DNA of 32,904 bases, taken from positions 1 to 32,904 of the forward strand of contig JAPHEE010000021.1 of assembly GCA_029259545.1 (NCBI GenBank), read 5' to 3'. This stretch comes from Candidatus Alkanophaga volatiphilum (lineage in GTDB: Archaea; Halobacteriota; Syntropharchaeia; Alkanophagales; B39-G2). The notes under the pieces were generated by a model. The model had not been told where the DNA came from and did no database searches. It saw only the letters and a program-made list of their open reading frames with translations. The translations under genes were made by a program, and so were the position numbers. The first letter of the stretch is position 1; the number at the start of each line of letters is the position of its first letter. Positions 15,887 through 24,759 of the stretch are shown here, one piece after another.

Positions 15887-16068
15887 AAAATGTCGCTAAG
15901 AAAGCCCTAAGGGATGAATTGGGGAGGCGGGTGGGGAAATTTATACTTTGAAGCCGATTTTATCGAGACGGGGCTGGGGCTGGCTCCGGTCAGGCTGCGT
16001 GAGCCGCCCTGAACACGCCGTGAAGCTCGGCTCCGAGCGGGGCTATAAGGCGGAGTGGAGAGGCTCAC
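15887..16068 (+). mobile_element. Deleted IS200/IS605-type TnpB element, 182 bp
   Basis: The left end AAAATGTCGCTAAGAAAGCC directly follows TTAC (15883-15886), the target tetranucleotide known for IS608. The same left end after TTAC occurs at 22888. The palindrome there (CCCCTCG/CGAGGGG) has collapsed here to CCCTAAGGG. Inside, a frame reads ILSRRGWGWLRSG then CVSRPEHAVKLGSERGYK, in the style of a TnpB C-terminal tail (NIL- then low-complexity). The right end has GCTCGG-CT-CCGAGC and stops at GAGAGGCTCAC, close to GAGGAGGTCAC in the other element. There is no target duplication, as expected for this family. No transposase is left, so it could move only in trans. The exact right boundary is set by analogy. 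Confidence 0.65.
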
Positions 16069-16360
16069 AAGGTACAATCAGTATATGCTCAATGTTTCCT
16101 GCAAAATTGGAAGCCTATGCACCTCAGATTCCTCTCTCAGACCGGTAAGGCGGGGAATATGGAGTAAAAAACATCGTCACCTCCGAACGCTTCGCAATAA
16201 GCGACGAACTAACTCCTACGAGGAGCTTTGAGTCCCCAAGTCACGACACACTCGACACCAACTGGAAACCGACTTGATAAAACGGACATGCTTTTCAAAG
16301 AAACGGAGCCGCTACTGCCTATATGGAGCTAGTACGCAGTCTAGTAAAAGGATGACTTGA

Positions 16361-16619
16361 TGTCCACTCTTGGTACGGTGGTACCGCACGAAGTTGCTAA
16401 AAATGAGATCTGGCGAGACGATCCGAAGACTCACACGTCTACGGAGAGCACAGCATACGCCATACCAGATGTCAGTCGGATTTCACCGGCGGGACGCTGC
16501 TCATGCTTATGAACATCTTGCTGCAAAATACGGCTGTAACCCATACGAGTCTGACGGTTTTTAGCTCTCCTAAAGTAATAAAGGAGCGTCACAAGCTGAG
16601 AGAGCTGGAAATGGTGTGA
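16361..16619 (+). pseudogene. Decayed gene, possible C-terminal remnant of a transporter
   Basis: Two plus-strand frames overlap. ATG at 16361 gives MSTLGTVVPHEVAKNEIWRD and soon stops. From about 16407 a second frame reads RCQSDFTGGTLLMLMNILL, then QNTAVTHTSLTVFSSPKVI, ending KERHKLRELEMV with a stop at 16617-16619. The second piece resembles the cytoplasmic C-terminal region of SLC12-like APC transporters, where a GGLLLLL-type helix is followed by a VWRGAKLRVFTV-type strand. That is a weak resemblance. The stretch 16069-16360 holds no gene I can recognise. Confidence 0.3.
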
Positions 16620-16681
16620 AAACAAGCTTTAGAGATTGCTCTACAGACCAAGTCATGCACCTTAGAAAAGCTGACTCTCCT

Positions 16682-18505
16682 TCAGCACGTTGTAGTCACT
16701 TCATAAATCCTCACACCCCTGTCGTAAATGAGTCTGAGGAAGGGAGCGTTATCGAAGAGCGACTGCGACGCCAGCTTCCGCTCCTCAGGACCGACGTAGA
16801 CGTAAGAGACGTTGTATTTCTCGATAACCTCCCTCAAGCCATCAACGCTTGAGAACGCTCTTTCGACGTCGTCCAGCCGCTCCCAAACGTCTAAGCCGTG
16901 CCCGTAGGGCCAATTCACGTAGCTTAGTACCCTTAACCTCCCTCCGATCATCGTCGGCGGGCAGTGAATTGAGGGAGCTGTAAGGAAAACGGAACACTGT
17001 GGTGTGCTCTCTCTAACCCAGAGCCCAGCTTTAAGCTCCTCCAAGCTCGCGCAAGGGAATTCCGTCGAGACGTTCCAGAGGACGACGAGCGCAGAGGTTA
17101 GAAGGGAAGCGATGAGGAGCGGAATAACTACTCCCTTTGGGAGCTTTCTGAGCGTTAACGCCGCCGAGACCGAAATCGGAACCCAAGCGTAGTGGAAGAA
17201 CTTAAACATGTCCCAAGCGTTCGGCGTGAAAGAAGGCAAGTGCGGTAGCGCAAAAATTACGGAAAACCACACTAAAAGTCTCTTCTCATTGAGAAGGGCG
17301 GGAAGGGCAAGAAAGAGAGGGATGCCTAGGTTCGCAGCGTAGAACACCACAGGATTTCCTTCGAGGAAGACCGATGCCCAAGATCGCCCGAAGTTGACTT
17401 CCCCGACAGAGAAGTAAAGCAAGAAGGGGATCGCGAGCGGCAGAGGGATGAGAAACCAAAGCTTCTCTCGCTTCAGGAAGGCAAGGAAGGCGAGGAGGCA
17501 GGCAAGGAAAGAAATGGCGTGAAATGGGAGGAGGAGGGCGGTGAGGGCGCCAGCGAGGAGAGTCTCTTTCTTTCCGTCGCTATGAAGCAGCAAGATGACG
17601 GCGGTCAGCGTTGGGAGTCCAACGAGTTGCGGTCTCTGCTGGAGGAGATTATCTAAGATGGGAGGGATTGTGAAGAAGCCATCGTACACAAAGGCGTAAT
17701 TTTTAGAGGGCGAGAAGCCGCCGGTGAGAGCGTCGGAAGCTGCATTGACGAAAGCGAGTCCCCAGCCCAGAGTGCCGAGGAGTGCGGCGTAAATGCCCAC
17801 CTCCTTATCGCCGAATGCGGAGCCTAGACAGTAAAGGGCGAGTGCAAAAATTCCAGCAAAGACAGCGTTTAACGGAACGATGAGCTTAGGGAGGAAGCCG
17901 CCGTGCATCTTCTCAAAGATTGCGGTGTGGAAGTCCATGAAGAAGTGATATCTCAACTTTTCACCTGCGAAGAACGGAGCTTGAGGCGGAAAGTTCCCTT
18001 GGTTGATGCTTTCAATGATTTCGAAGTGCATGGGCGTGTCCTGCCAGTTCGAGCCTGCGAGGACGACGTATCCATCCTTCACGACCCAAACGCTGTCCCA
18101 GAGCGTGAGGAGGCAGATGAGAAAGATAGCGAGTGGGACAAGTGCGGAGAATCCGAGTTTTGGGAGTTTTAAGTCTGGAGCGAGCAGGATGGAAAGAGCG
18201 AGTTCTACGAAGAAGGTGAGGAAAATAGCCTGTTTTGAATAACCGATGAGGAGTGAGAAGGCGAAGACGAGGTGCGTCGAAACGAGAACGCTAAGTAGGA
18301 CGCCGAGGAGAAGAGTATCTTCAGCGTTAAAATCGAAGAACCTTTGGACGAGCGGGAAGCCAGGGAGGAGGAATGTGAAAATGGTGGCGGTGAGGAGTCC
18401 CGCCACCGGCAGGAAGAGAGCGAGGAGAAGGAGTAAAGATGCGAGGACGTAGATGCGAAAGCGGCTCATAAACTTCATAAAATGTAAATCTTCGACTCGT
18501 AACAT
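16682..18505 (-). CDS. Polytopic membrane protein, DUF2298/GT-C glycosyltransferase-like
   Basis: About 607 residues from ATG at 18505 (another ATG at 18475 is possible; the region before 18505 in frame lacks ATG and runs into the divergent promoter). Ten or more hydrophobic segments fill residues 15-480, beginning IYVLASLLLLLALFLPVAGLL. Loops contain SNWQDTPMHFEIIESINQG and GEKLRYHFFMDFHTAIFEKM, an H/D-rich outer region as in GT-C enzymes that use lipid-linked sugars. The C-terminal soluble part ends YVYVGPEERK then LIYDRGVRIYEV, a pattern found in DUF2298 (YYY) membrane proteins. It probably works in cell-envelope or glycoprotein glycosylation, but substrate and activity are unknown. Divergent from the flavoenzyme at 18559. 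Confidence 0.75.
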   Translation of the reverse strand: MLRVEDLHFMKFMSRFRIYVLASLLLLLALFLPVAGLLTATIFTFLLPGFPLVQRFFDFNAEDTLLLGVLLSVLVSTHLVFAFSLLIGYSKQAIFLTFFVELALSILLAPDLKLPKLGFSALVPLAIFLICLLTLWDSVWVVKDGYVVLAGSNWQDTPMHFEIIESINQGNFPPQAPFFAGEKLRYHFFMDFHTAIFEKMHGGFLPKLIVPLNAVFAGIFALALYCLGSAFGDKEVGIYAALLGTLGWGLAFVNAASDALTGGFSPSKNYAFVYDGFFTIPPILDNLLQQRPQLVGLPTLTAVILLLHSDGKKETLLAGALTALLLPFHAISFLACLLAFLAFLKREKLWFLIPLPLAIPFLLYFSVGEVNFGRSWASVFLEGNPVVFYAANLGIPLFLALPALLNEKRLLVWFSVIFALPHLPSFTPNAWDMFKFFHYAWVPISVSAALTLRKLPKGVVIPLLIASLLTSALVVLWNVSTEFPCASLEELKAGLWVRESTPQCSVFLTAPSIHCPPTMIGGRLRVLSYVNWPYGHGLDVWERLDDVERAFSSVDGLREVIEKYNVSYVYVGPEERKLASQSLFDNAPFLRLIYDRGVRIYEVTTTC

Positions 18506-18558
18506 GCCCCAAATGTTTCTTATCTTGGAGAAAAATAGATAAAAGGAGGGTGAGCTTT

Positions 18559-20571
18559 TTGATTCCGGAGGAGGTAGCAGCTCTTTTTGAGCCAATAAAA
18601 ATAGGGGATGTCGAGCTGCGGAGCCGGATCGTCATGGCGCCCATGGGGACGGGCTTCGCCACGAGGGACGGCTTCGTCACCGACCGCATGATTGCGTATT
18701 ACGCCGAGCGAGCGAAAGGCGGCGCCGGGATGATCACCGTCGAGGCTTCCTGCGTGGACTCGCCCGTCGGGCGACTCGGACCGCACGACATCCTCGTGGA
18801 CGACGACAAGTTCATCCCAGGGCTAAGCAAACTGGCAGAAGCCATAAAGAAAGAGGGAGCCGTTGCGTCACTACAGCTCGCGCACGGCGGTCGCTACTCC
18901 CGCTCCTACATCACCGGAACGCAGCCTGTTGCGCCGTCGCCCATACCATCGAGATACACGAAGGAGACGCCCCGTGAGCTGACGACTGAGGAAGTGGAGG
19001 CTATCATTGATAAATTTGCGGATGCTGCCCTCCGTGCGAAGCGCGCGGGCTTCGATGCGGTCGAGCTCATGGGCAGCACCGGCTACCTCATCAGCCAGTT
19101 TCTCTCGTCGCTCACGAACAAGCGCACGGACCGCTTCGGCGGTGACGCCGCCGCCCGCGCGACGTTTGCCGTGGAAATCATCCAGCGGATAAGGGAGAAG
19201 GTTGGCAGCCAGTTCCCGATTTCCTTCAAGTTCAGCGTCAACGAGTACCTGCCGGGTGGGAATACCATCGAGGATTCGAAGATAATAGCGAGGCGTGTGG
19301 AGGAAGCGGGCGCCTCCATAATACATGCGTGGGCGGGCTGGCACGAGTCGCCGGTCCCGATGCTGCCGATGTCCGTGGAGCGTGGCGCCTTCGTGCACCT
19401 CGCAGAGGCGATGAAGGAGGTTGTGAGCATACCCGTGATCGCGGTCGGACGCATTAACGACGTGAAACTCGCCGCCCGCATAATTAGGGAGAAGCGGGCG
19501 GACCTCGTTGCGATGGGCAGGGCGTTCCTCGCCGACCCTCACTTCCCAAACAAAGCGAAAGAGGGGCGCTTCGACGAGATAAGGATGTGCATAGGCTGCT
19601 GCCGCTGCTTCGACAACGTCATGCGCGCCCTTGCGGATCCGCGTTCGGAAGCCACGATCACGTGCTCGTTAAACGCTGAGGTCGGGCGGGAGTTCGAGCT
19701 TGCCGAGAAGCTGAAGAGGGCGGAGAAGCCGAAGAAGGTTCTGATAGTCGGCGGCGGACCTGCGGGCATGGAGACAGCCCGCGTTTTAAAGCTGCGAGGA
19801 CATGAAGTTAAAATACTGGAAGAGGACGAAAAGCTCGGCGGCAACTTGCTTCTGGCAGCGGTCCCCCCTTACAAGTCCGAGATAAACAACATCATCCAGT
19901 ACTTAACGACGCAGATGCGAAAGCTGGGCGTTGCCGTCGAAACCTCACGCAAGGTGACCGCAGACGAAGTTCTGAGGCTGATGAAGGAGGACGGCTACGA
20001 CGAGCTCGTGATTGCGGTCGGCGCCTCGCCTATCATCCCAGAGGTGAGCGGCGTCGCAGAACGCCTTGGTAAGAGCGTTTTCACCGCCGTTGACGTCCTT
20101 GCGGGACGAGTCCCTGAGGACAAGATCGGGGAGGGCGTCGTAGTCGTGGGCGGCGGGATGATCGGCTGCGAAACCGCTGAGTTCCTCGCTGCTAAGGGTA
20201 GAAACGTCACGATTGTGGAGATGAAGAGGCGTATTGCGGAGGACATCGGACCGACGACGCGCTGGGTGGTTGTGAAACGACTCAGGGAGACGCCAAACAT
20301 ACAAATCATGACATCCACAAGGCTCGAAGGCGTGACCGACCGAGGCGTCATCGTCGAGGTCGAAGCCGGGGCGGAAGCCGGCAGCGGCAGCAGGGAACGC
20401 CGTGAGATAGAAGCGGCGACCGTCGTCCTTGCGGTGGGGATGCGGCGCAACGAAGAGCTTCAAAACGCATTACGTGACAAAGTGAAGTTCGTGGAAATCG
20501 GGGACTGCGTCGAGCCCCGCAAGATACTCGAAGCGATCCACGACGGCTGGCGGGTCGGCTGCGAGCTCTGA
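18559..20571 (+). CDS. Old yellow enzyme/FAD-NAD(P) oxidoreductase fusion (2,4-dienoyl-CoA reductase-like)
   Basis: A 670-residue enzyme in two parts. Residues 10-335 are an FMN-binding TIM barrel of the OYE family (IVMAPMGTGFATRDGFVTDRMIAYYAERA-type start, QLAHGGRYS, NKRTDRFGG, VGRIN, AMGRAFLADP). A [4Fe-4S] site follows: C-x2-C-x2-C near 344-350 and a fourth Cys about 19 residues on, in the MCIGCCRCF to TITCSLN segment. Then come an FAD domain (LIVGGGPAGMETA, near 397) and an NAD(P) domain (VVVVGGGMIGCETAEF). This is the architecture of FadH, BaiCD and enoate reductases. TTG at 18559 is the likeliest start because GGAGGGTGA then has proper spacing; GTG at 18550 would leave none. Substrate is unknown. 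Confidence 0.92.
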   Translation: MIPEEVAALFEPIKIGDVELRSRIVMAPMGTGFATRDGFVTDRMIAYYAERAKGGAGMITVEASCVDSPVGRLGPHDILVDDDKFIPGLSKLAEAIKKEGAVASLQLAHGGRYSRSYITGTQPVAPSPIPSRYTKETPRELTTEEVEAIIDKFADAALRAKRAGFDAVELMGSTGYLISQFLSSLTNKRTDRFGGDAAARATFAVEIIQRIREKVGSQFPISFKFSVNEYLPGGNTIEDSKIIARRVEEAGASIIHAWAGWHESPVPMLPMSVERGAFVHLAEAMKEVVSIPVIAVGRINDVKLAARIIREKRADLVAMGRAFLADPHFPNKAKEGRFDEIRMCIGCCRCFDNVMRALADPRSEATITCSLNAEVGREFELAEKLKRAEKPKKVLIVGGGPAGMETARVLKLRGHEVKILEEDEKLGGNLLLAAVPPYKSEINNIIQYLTTQMRKLGVAVETSRKVTADEVLRLMKEDGYDELVIAVGASPIIPEVSGVAERLGKSVFTAVDVLAGRVPEDKIGEGVVVVGGGMIGCETAEFLAAKGRNVTIVEMKRRIAEDIGPTTRWVVVKRLRETPNIQIMTSTRLEGVTDRGVIVEVEAGAEAGSGSRERREIEAATVVLAVGMRRNEELQNALRDKVKFVEIGDCVEPRKILEAIHDGWRVGCEL

Positions 20572-20989
20572 CCGCTTTGGGCTCCGCTACCGGAATCGCA
20601 ACCCGAATCTCTAAAGCAGGGTCGGCGACGGGCGGCAGTGCAAAGCGTGTCGCCGGGAGCGTGCGCACCACCGGCAAGCCGGGGTGTTTGCCGGAGTCAT
20701 CCGGGAGTGAGGCTCGTGACGCTTAACTTAACCGACAGCAATCCAATGGCAGCGTGCACGTCTAGCCCCGAATCCATGGGGCATCCGAGCAATAGGCTGC
20801 CGTGGGAAGGCGATGCTGCAAGCAATGCCCGGAGCAGCTATGCCGCATGTATATCTCGCCGGTTCCTCGCCGCTGCATATGAGCTTAGCCCGACGGGGGC
20901 TTGGCGTATGCGGCGAACGCAGATTCATACGAAAGACTCAAGCCGCCATAAATCGGCGGCGACGCCATGCTTGGATCGGGGTGAGGACG
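20572..20989. other. Intergenic region without recognised gene
   Basis: Plus-strand frames here are open but look non-coding (Ser-, Arg- and Pro-rich, no motif). A short hairpin, GCCGCC-ATAAATC-GGCGGC, lies at about 20942-20961. No clear TATA box or RNA gene is seen. The methyltransferase reading frame extends back into this stretch, but its conserved part starts at 20990. Confidence 0.4.
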
Positions 20990-21787
20990 GTGGAGGATGA
21001 AGACTACGAATATCAACGAGCCCTCCAGTTCGACCGGCGCATCTCACGGATGCCCGTTTTGCAGCACCTCACTCAGATCCTTATCGACGAATTGGAGGCT
21101 GGCGCACGGGATAAAATACTCGACGTGGGGACGGGCACGGGGCGTTTGGGCATCGCTCTTTCGAGCGTCGTCAGCGGGGGCGTGATCGTCGGGATAGATC
21201 CCGACCGTGGAATGCTCAGAGTGGCGAGAGAGAAGATTTCAGAGCGCAAGCTGCAAAACTTTTCCGTTGTTCAGGGGGTGGCGGAGAGCCTGCCGTTTCC
21301 ATCTGAGGTTTTCGATGCGGCGTGCCTCCTCCTGAGCTTCCATCATTTCTCCGTGCACGAGAGGGCGGTGGCGGAGATATGCCGGGTGCTGCGTGCCGGC
21401 GGGCAGGTGCTCTCCGTGGATCCCATACTGGAGAAGCCTGCGGACGAGGCTGAAGAAAGGCTGAACCGGCTGATCGAGAAAGCCTTCAAGTTTGCGCACG
21501 GTCCCACGTTCAGGTTTTTCACGGAAGCCGAGCTGCGGGGGCTGTACGAGGGGGCTGGCTTCGCCGTCGAGAGGTGTCAAGTTCTCAGCTTCCCGTTCAG
21601 GTGGCGGAAAATAGAGGAGGTGCCGATGGGAGCGCACTGGCTCCAAGCTTATGAGCTTCTCCTCGAAGACGCCCCGTCCTTGGTCGAGCTGTTCGAGCGG
21701 AAATATTTCACCTTCCGAGAGAGATTCGGGGAGCTGGTGGTGCACGGGGAGATGAAATGGGTTTTGGTAAAGGCTGTTAAAACGTGA
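20990..21787 (+). CDS. Class I SAM-dependent methyltransferase
   Basis: About 265 residues from GTG at 20990, preferred because GGGGTGAGG lies four bases upstream and because the sequence before it has no similarity to methyltransferases; GTG at 20981 or a longer frame from 20813 are alternatives. The Rossmann core shows motif I ILDVGTGTGRLGIAL, the acidic end of beta 2 in IVGIDPDRGML, motif with PFPSEVFDAACLLLSFHHF (motif IV region) and RVLRAGGQVLSVDP (motif V/VI). A UbiE/Methyltransf_11 assignment fits. The C-terminal part (FRFFTEAELRGLYEGAGF) also matches that group. No neighbour reveals its substrate; quinone, small-molecule and arsenite methylation cannot be told apart here. Confidence 0.88.
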   Translation: MEDEDYEYQRALQFDRRISRMPVLQHLTQILIDELEAGARDKILDVGTGTGRLGIALSSVVSGGVIVGIDPDRGMLRVAREKISERKLQNFSVVQGVAESLPFPSEVFDAACLLLSFHHFSVHERAVAEICRVLRAGGQVLSVDPILEKPADEAEERLNRLIEKAFKFAHGPTFRFFTEAELRGLYEGAGFAVERCQVLSFPFRWRKIEEVPMGAHWLQAYELLLEDAPSLVELFERKYFTFRERFGELVVHGEMKWVLVKAVKT

Positions 21788-21864
21788 GCGGCTACTGCGC
21801 CGTGTTGATTTTGAATGCCCCTTCCTCCTCGCCCCTCGCCCCTCGTTTCGTTTCACAGCTCAGA

Positions 21865-22602
21865 TCAGAGCCGCTTGGGTAGCGCCCTTTTGTGCAGTTT
21901 CGTTGCGATGAGCAGGAAGAGGGCGGTGCATGCGAACAACACCAGAAAATCCAAGTAAACCGGATAGAAGGCGTAGCCCTGAATCGAGAGCCTTGCCAAG
22001 TCCGTGAAATACGTCAGAGGGGATAAGGAAGCTACGACGACGCCCCAGTGCGGCAGATTCTCCACGGGAATGAATATTCCGCTGATGAAGACGATGGGGA
22101 ACTTCACGAGCGTGGAGAGCATCATGACGTTCGACGGCAGGTTCGTGGGGTATGCGGAGAAGAGCAAACCGAAGCAGGAGAAGCAGAGGGCGCCGAGGAG
22201 CGTGGCGACCGTCAGAATGACGGGCTTCTTCACGCCGACGCCCGCAAAAACGCCAACAACGACCGGGACTGCGGAGAGGCAGACGCAAAATATGAATGAG
22301 GCTAGGACATCTCCCAGAATCATCATCTCCACCGAGATGGGGCACGACAAGAGCCTTTCGAGCGTTTTCGTCTGCCCCTCCCAAGGGGCGATTACTGGGG
22401 GGACGGAGGTGGCTGTGAAGAACAGCGTCATCGACAGCAATCCCGGGATGAGAAACGACGCGGGCAGCTCCCTGCCGACGTAAAATGCGAGAAACAGAAA
22501 AACTGGGAACAAAACGCCGAAGATCACCACGGGTCCCTTGGAATAATACATGAGTATGTCCTTTTCAGTTATCGCCCAGACTTTGCTCCAGAACTTACTC
22601 AC
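21865..22602 (-). CDS. ABC-2 type transporter permease
   Basis: A 245-residue membrane protein with six hydrophobic segments: GPVVIFGVLFPVFLFLAFYV, FLIPGLLSMTLFFTATSV, VLASFIFCVCLSAVPVVVGV, VATLLGALCFSCFGLLFSA, FPIVFISGIFIPVENLPHWG and the C-terminal LDFLVLFACTALFLLIATKL. EGQTKTLERLLSCPIS between segments 2 and 3 is the conserved ABC-2 loop. GTG at 22602 overlaps the end of the ATPase gene by eight bases, so the pair formed one exporter operon. The permease reads intact, but its ATPase partner is broken, so it is either orphaned or uses another ATPase. Cargo is unknown. Confidence 0.9.
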   Translation of the reverse strand: MSKFWSKVWAITEKDILMYYSKGPVVIFGVLFPVFLFLAFYVGRELPASFLIPGLLSMTLFFTATSVPPVIAPWEGQTKTLERLLSCPISVEMMILGDVLASFIFCVCLSAVPVVVGVFAGVGVKKPVILTVATLLGALCFSCFGLLFSAYPTNLPSNVMMLSTLVKFPIVFISGIFIPVENLPHWGVVVASLSPLTYFTDLARLSIQGYAFYPVYLDFLVLFACTALFLLIATKLHKRALPKRL

Positions 22603-23777
22603 TCGAACCCCCAGTCAATCGCACGAACACGTCCTCCAAAGGCGGGGAGCAGACGGTCAAACTTGTTATCTCCAGTCCTTTCTGCTTTGCGAAGTCGACG
22701 ATTGCGCATATTACGGTATGGGGCTTTGTCGTGTAAATCTTAAGGCTTTTCCGGCACGTTCAACATCCAGCTCCGACAGGTTCGAAGTCTTGAGTTCCGC
22801 CTCGCCGGGAAGTTTGTCGAAACTCACTTCCACGACGAGAGTGCCTCCTATTCTCCGCCTCAAGTTCTCAGGCGTGTCAACCGTTACAAAATGTCGCTAA
22901 GAAAGCCCCTCGTTTCAACGAGGGGATGAATTAGGGGAAGGGGGTGGTCGGCGGCGCTATATTTTTATACGTGGAGGGTTTCAAGTACATGCTGGAACGA
23001 GCCGTGGGCTACATGCTCGCGGTAGGGGCCGCCGTGACCCGGCCCGAAGGGGAGCGGCTTGCCCTCTGGCAAACCACACTCCCCAACCTCCCCAGCTTCC
23101 CGGTGGGAAGCCCCCTAGTCGGGGGAGGAGGTCACAATCCTACCCCTGTTTATTATTCCAATGCGGTCACAGAGCATATCCACCTCCTGCATGTTATGGG
23201 AGGTGAGAAAAACCGTTTTCCCCTCCTTCTGAAGCTCCAAAATCTTCTGTCTTATCATTCTGGCGCTCTGCACGTCCAAGCCGCTCGTCGGCTCGTCCAG
23301 GAAGAGGATTTCGGGATCGCTCACGAGAGCGATGCAAAGCATTAACCTCTGCTTCATACCCTTGGAGAAGGTTTTAACCTTGCTCTTCCGCCGCTCGTAG
23401 ATTCCAAACTCTTTGAGGAGGGCTTTTGCTCTCCGCTCCGCCTCCTTTCGTGGAACGCCGTGAAGAGAGGCGGCGAGCATGACGTTCCTCCAAGCGGAGA
23501 GGTCCGGATACGGGTTTGCGACCTCCGGCAGCACGCCTATCCGCTCCTTTACCCTCAGAGGCTCTTCCACGTCCACGACATCGTAGCCCAACACCGTCGC
23601 CCTTCCCGCATCCGGCTTGATGATGCCGGTGAGCATCCTCACGGTTGTCGTCTTTCCTGCGCCGTTGGGACCGAGGAAGCCGAAAATCTCGCCACGACGC
23701 ACGTCGAACGAGATGCGGTCAACCGCTCGAAGCCCCCCGAAGCTCTTGCTCAAATCCTCGACGACGATGGCTTCCAT
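22595..23777 (-). pseudogene. ABC transporter ATP-binding subunit, disrupted by insertion and frameshift
   Basis: From ATG at 23777 (GGAGGG upstream) the protein reads as a normal ABC-2-type ATPase: Walker A GPNGAGKTT, Q-loop region, signature FSKGMKQRL (a variant of LSGGQ), Walker B LFLDEPTSGLD and H-loop TSHNM. It breaks at GIINRGRIV, where a 248-bp element is inserted (22888-23135). Past the element the protein resumes VDTPENLRRRIGGTLVVEVS, then loses one base near 22739 and continues in another frame as KIYTTKPHTVICAIVDF to PPLEDVFVRLTGGSSE, stopping at 22595. Removing the element restores the first junction exactly as RGRIVTVDTPEN. Domains for ATP hydrolysis are intact upstream, but the conserved C-terminal part is detached. 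Confidence 0.9.
22888..23135 (+). mobile_element. Deleted IS200/IS605-type TnpB element, 248 bp, inserted in an ABC ATPase gene
   Basis: The element follows TTAC (22884-22887) and begins AAAATGTCGCTAAG, the same left end as at 15887. The subterminal palindrome CCCCTCG-TTTCAA-CGAGGGG is at 22906-22925. A TATA-like ATATTTTTATA and GGAGGG precede an ATG at 22989. The following frame, LERAVGYMLAVGAAVTRPEG and RLALWQTTLPNLP, reads like the last part of TnpB, so the element is a left end joined to a TnpB tail. The right end carries CCCCC-TAGTC-GGGGG at 23111-23125 and GAGGAGGTCAC, the arrangement seen at the 3' ends of TnpB omega RNAs. Both boundaries are fixed by the host gene, whose frame is restored by joining TTAC to AATCC. 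Confidence 0.8.
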
Positions 23778-23859
23778 CCCAGCCCTCCGGTAAGCGGAGT
23801 GGCGTGAAGTGGGCTTTGCGGGCTTCCACGTTTCCATGTTGGCTGCTTGGCGGGAGTTA

Positions 23860-24759
23860 CTAAGGCAGGGGCGGGACGAGCCCCTGAAGCTGGTAGATGC
23901 CCCTGAGGATGAGGCGGATGCCGATGTAGACGTACAGGATTGCGAGCAGGATCTTGAATCTCTGAGGCGATGTTTTATGGGCGAGTCTCGGACCGAGCTG
24001 GGCGAAGAGGATGCTGGTGACGCCGATGAAGGCGAAGGCGATGAGGTTGAACCAGCCGAAGCTCAGCGGCGGGTACATCGTCGGGTTTCTGAGCTGGTCC
24101 AGATGTCCGAGGGATGCGAAGGAGAGGGCTCCGACGGAGGAGCCGATGCACATCGACGCCAATGAGATCGGGACGGCGAGGTGCACCGGAACGCCGAGGA
24201 ACGAGTTGAGCACCGGCATGTAAACGATTCCGCCGCCGATGCCGATGAAGTGCGCCACGATTGCCGAAAGCAGCCCTGCAACCGCATATTTTACGGTTGA
24301 AGGCGGCTTCAGCTCCTCAATCGGCAGTGGCTTTGCCACCATGAAGCGATAGGCGCCGAAGAGGCAGAAGACGCCGAAGATGGTCTTCAGGACTATGCCC
24401 GCCGACTTCGGGTAGGCTTCGTAGAACGAGAATGCGATGATAGCGCCGATGAGGCTGCCCACGCCGACGGGTATGCCGAAGCGGACGTAATGGGCGGTGG
24501 GGAAGCTGAAACCTTTCGTTCTAAGCTCCTTTCTGTGCCTGAGGGCGCCGCTCAGCGCCGTCGGGACGACGACCGCCATGTTCGTTCCGAACGCTATCAG
24601 GGCGGAAAGGCTCGGATTCACCGCAAAGAACTTCTCGAAGCAATAAATCATCACGGGAACCATGATGAAGCAGGCGCCGACGCCGAAGAATGAGCTGATC
24701 AAGCCGACGAAGGCGCCTGCGATCACCATGAAAGTCACCATTTCGGCACTTATCAGCAT
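23860..24759 (-). CDS. TauE/SafE family membrane transporter
   Basis: A 299-residue protein with about eight transmembrane segments in two repeats. Each half has the family's glycine-rich motif: GLISSFFGVGACFIMVPVMI in the first and AIVAHFIGIGGGIVYMPVLN in the second, followed by N- and S-rich helices (FGTNMAVVVPTALSGALRHR). TauE/SafE proteins export sulfite, sulfoacetate or other organic sulfur anions, or import sulfur compounds; substrate is not readable here. The ATG directly follows the DUF169 stop (TAA-ATG) with GGGGGTGAT upstream, so the two are coupled, as is often seen for DUF169 and transporter genes. The broken ABC ATPase begins 83 bases downstream. Confidence 0.92.
   Translation of the reverse strand: MLISAEMVTFMVIAGAFVGLISSFFGVGACFIMVPVMIYCFEKFFAVNPSLSALIAFGTNMAVVVPTALSGALRHRKELRTKGFSFPTAHYVRFGIPVGVGSLIGAIIAFSFYEAYPKSAGIVLKTIFGVFCLFGAYRFMVAKPLPIEELKPPSTVKYAVAGLLSAIVAHFIGIGGGIVYMPVLNSFLGVPVHLAVPISLASMCIGSSVGALSFASLGHLDQLRNPTMYPPLSFGWFNLIAFAFIGVTSILFAQLGPRLAHKTSPQRFKILLAILYVYIGIRLILRGIYQLQGLVPPLP

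Noticed and set aside
18871-19542. A 223-codon minus-strand frame in the flavoenzyme gene
   Set aside because: Shadow frame; the OYE protein is unbroken on the plus strand.
20813-20989. N-terminal 59 codons of the long methyltransferase frame
   Set aside because: They are low in similarity to methyltransferases and a well-spaced ribosome site points to GTG 20990.
22944-23345. A 133-codon plus-strand frame starting in the mini-element
   Set aside because: Only the TnpB-tail part has meaning; beyond 23135 it is antisense to the ABC ATPase.
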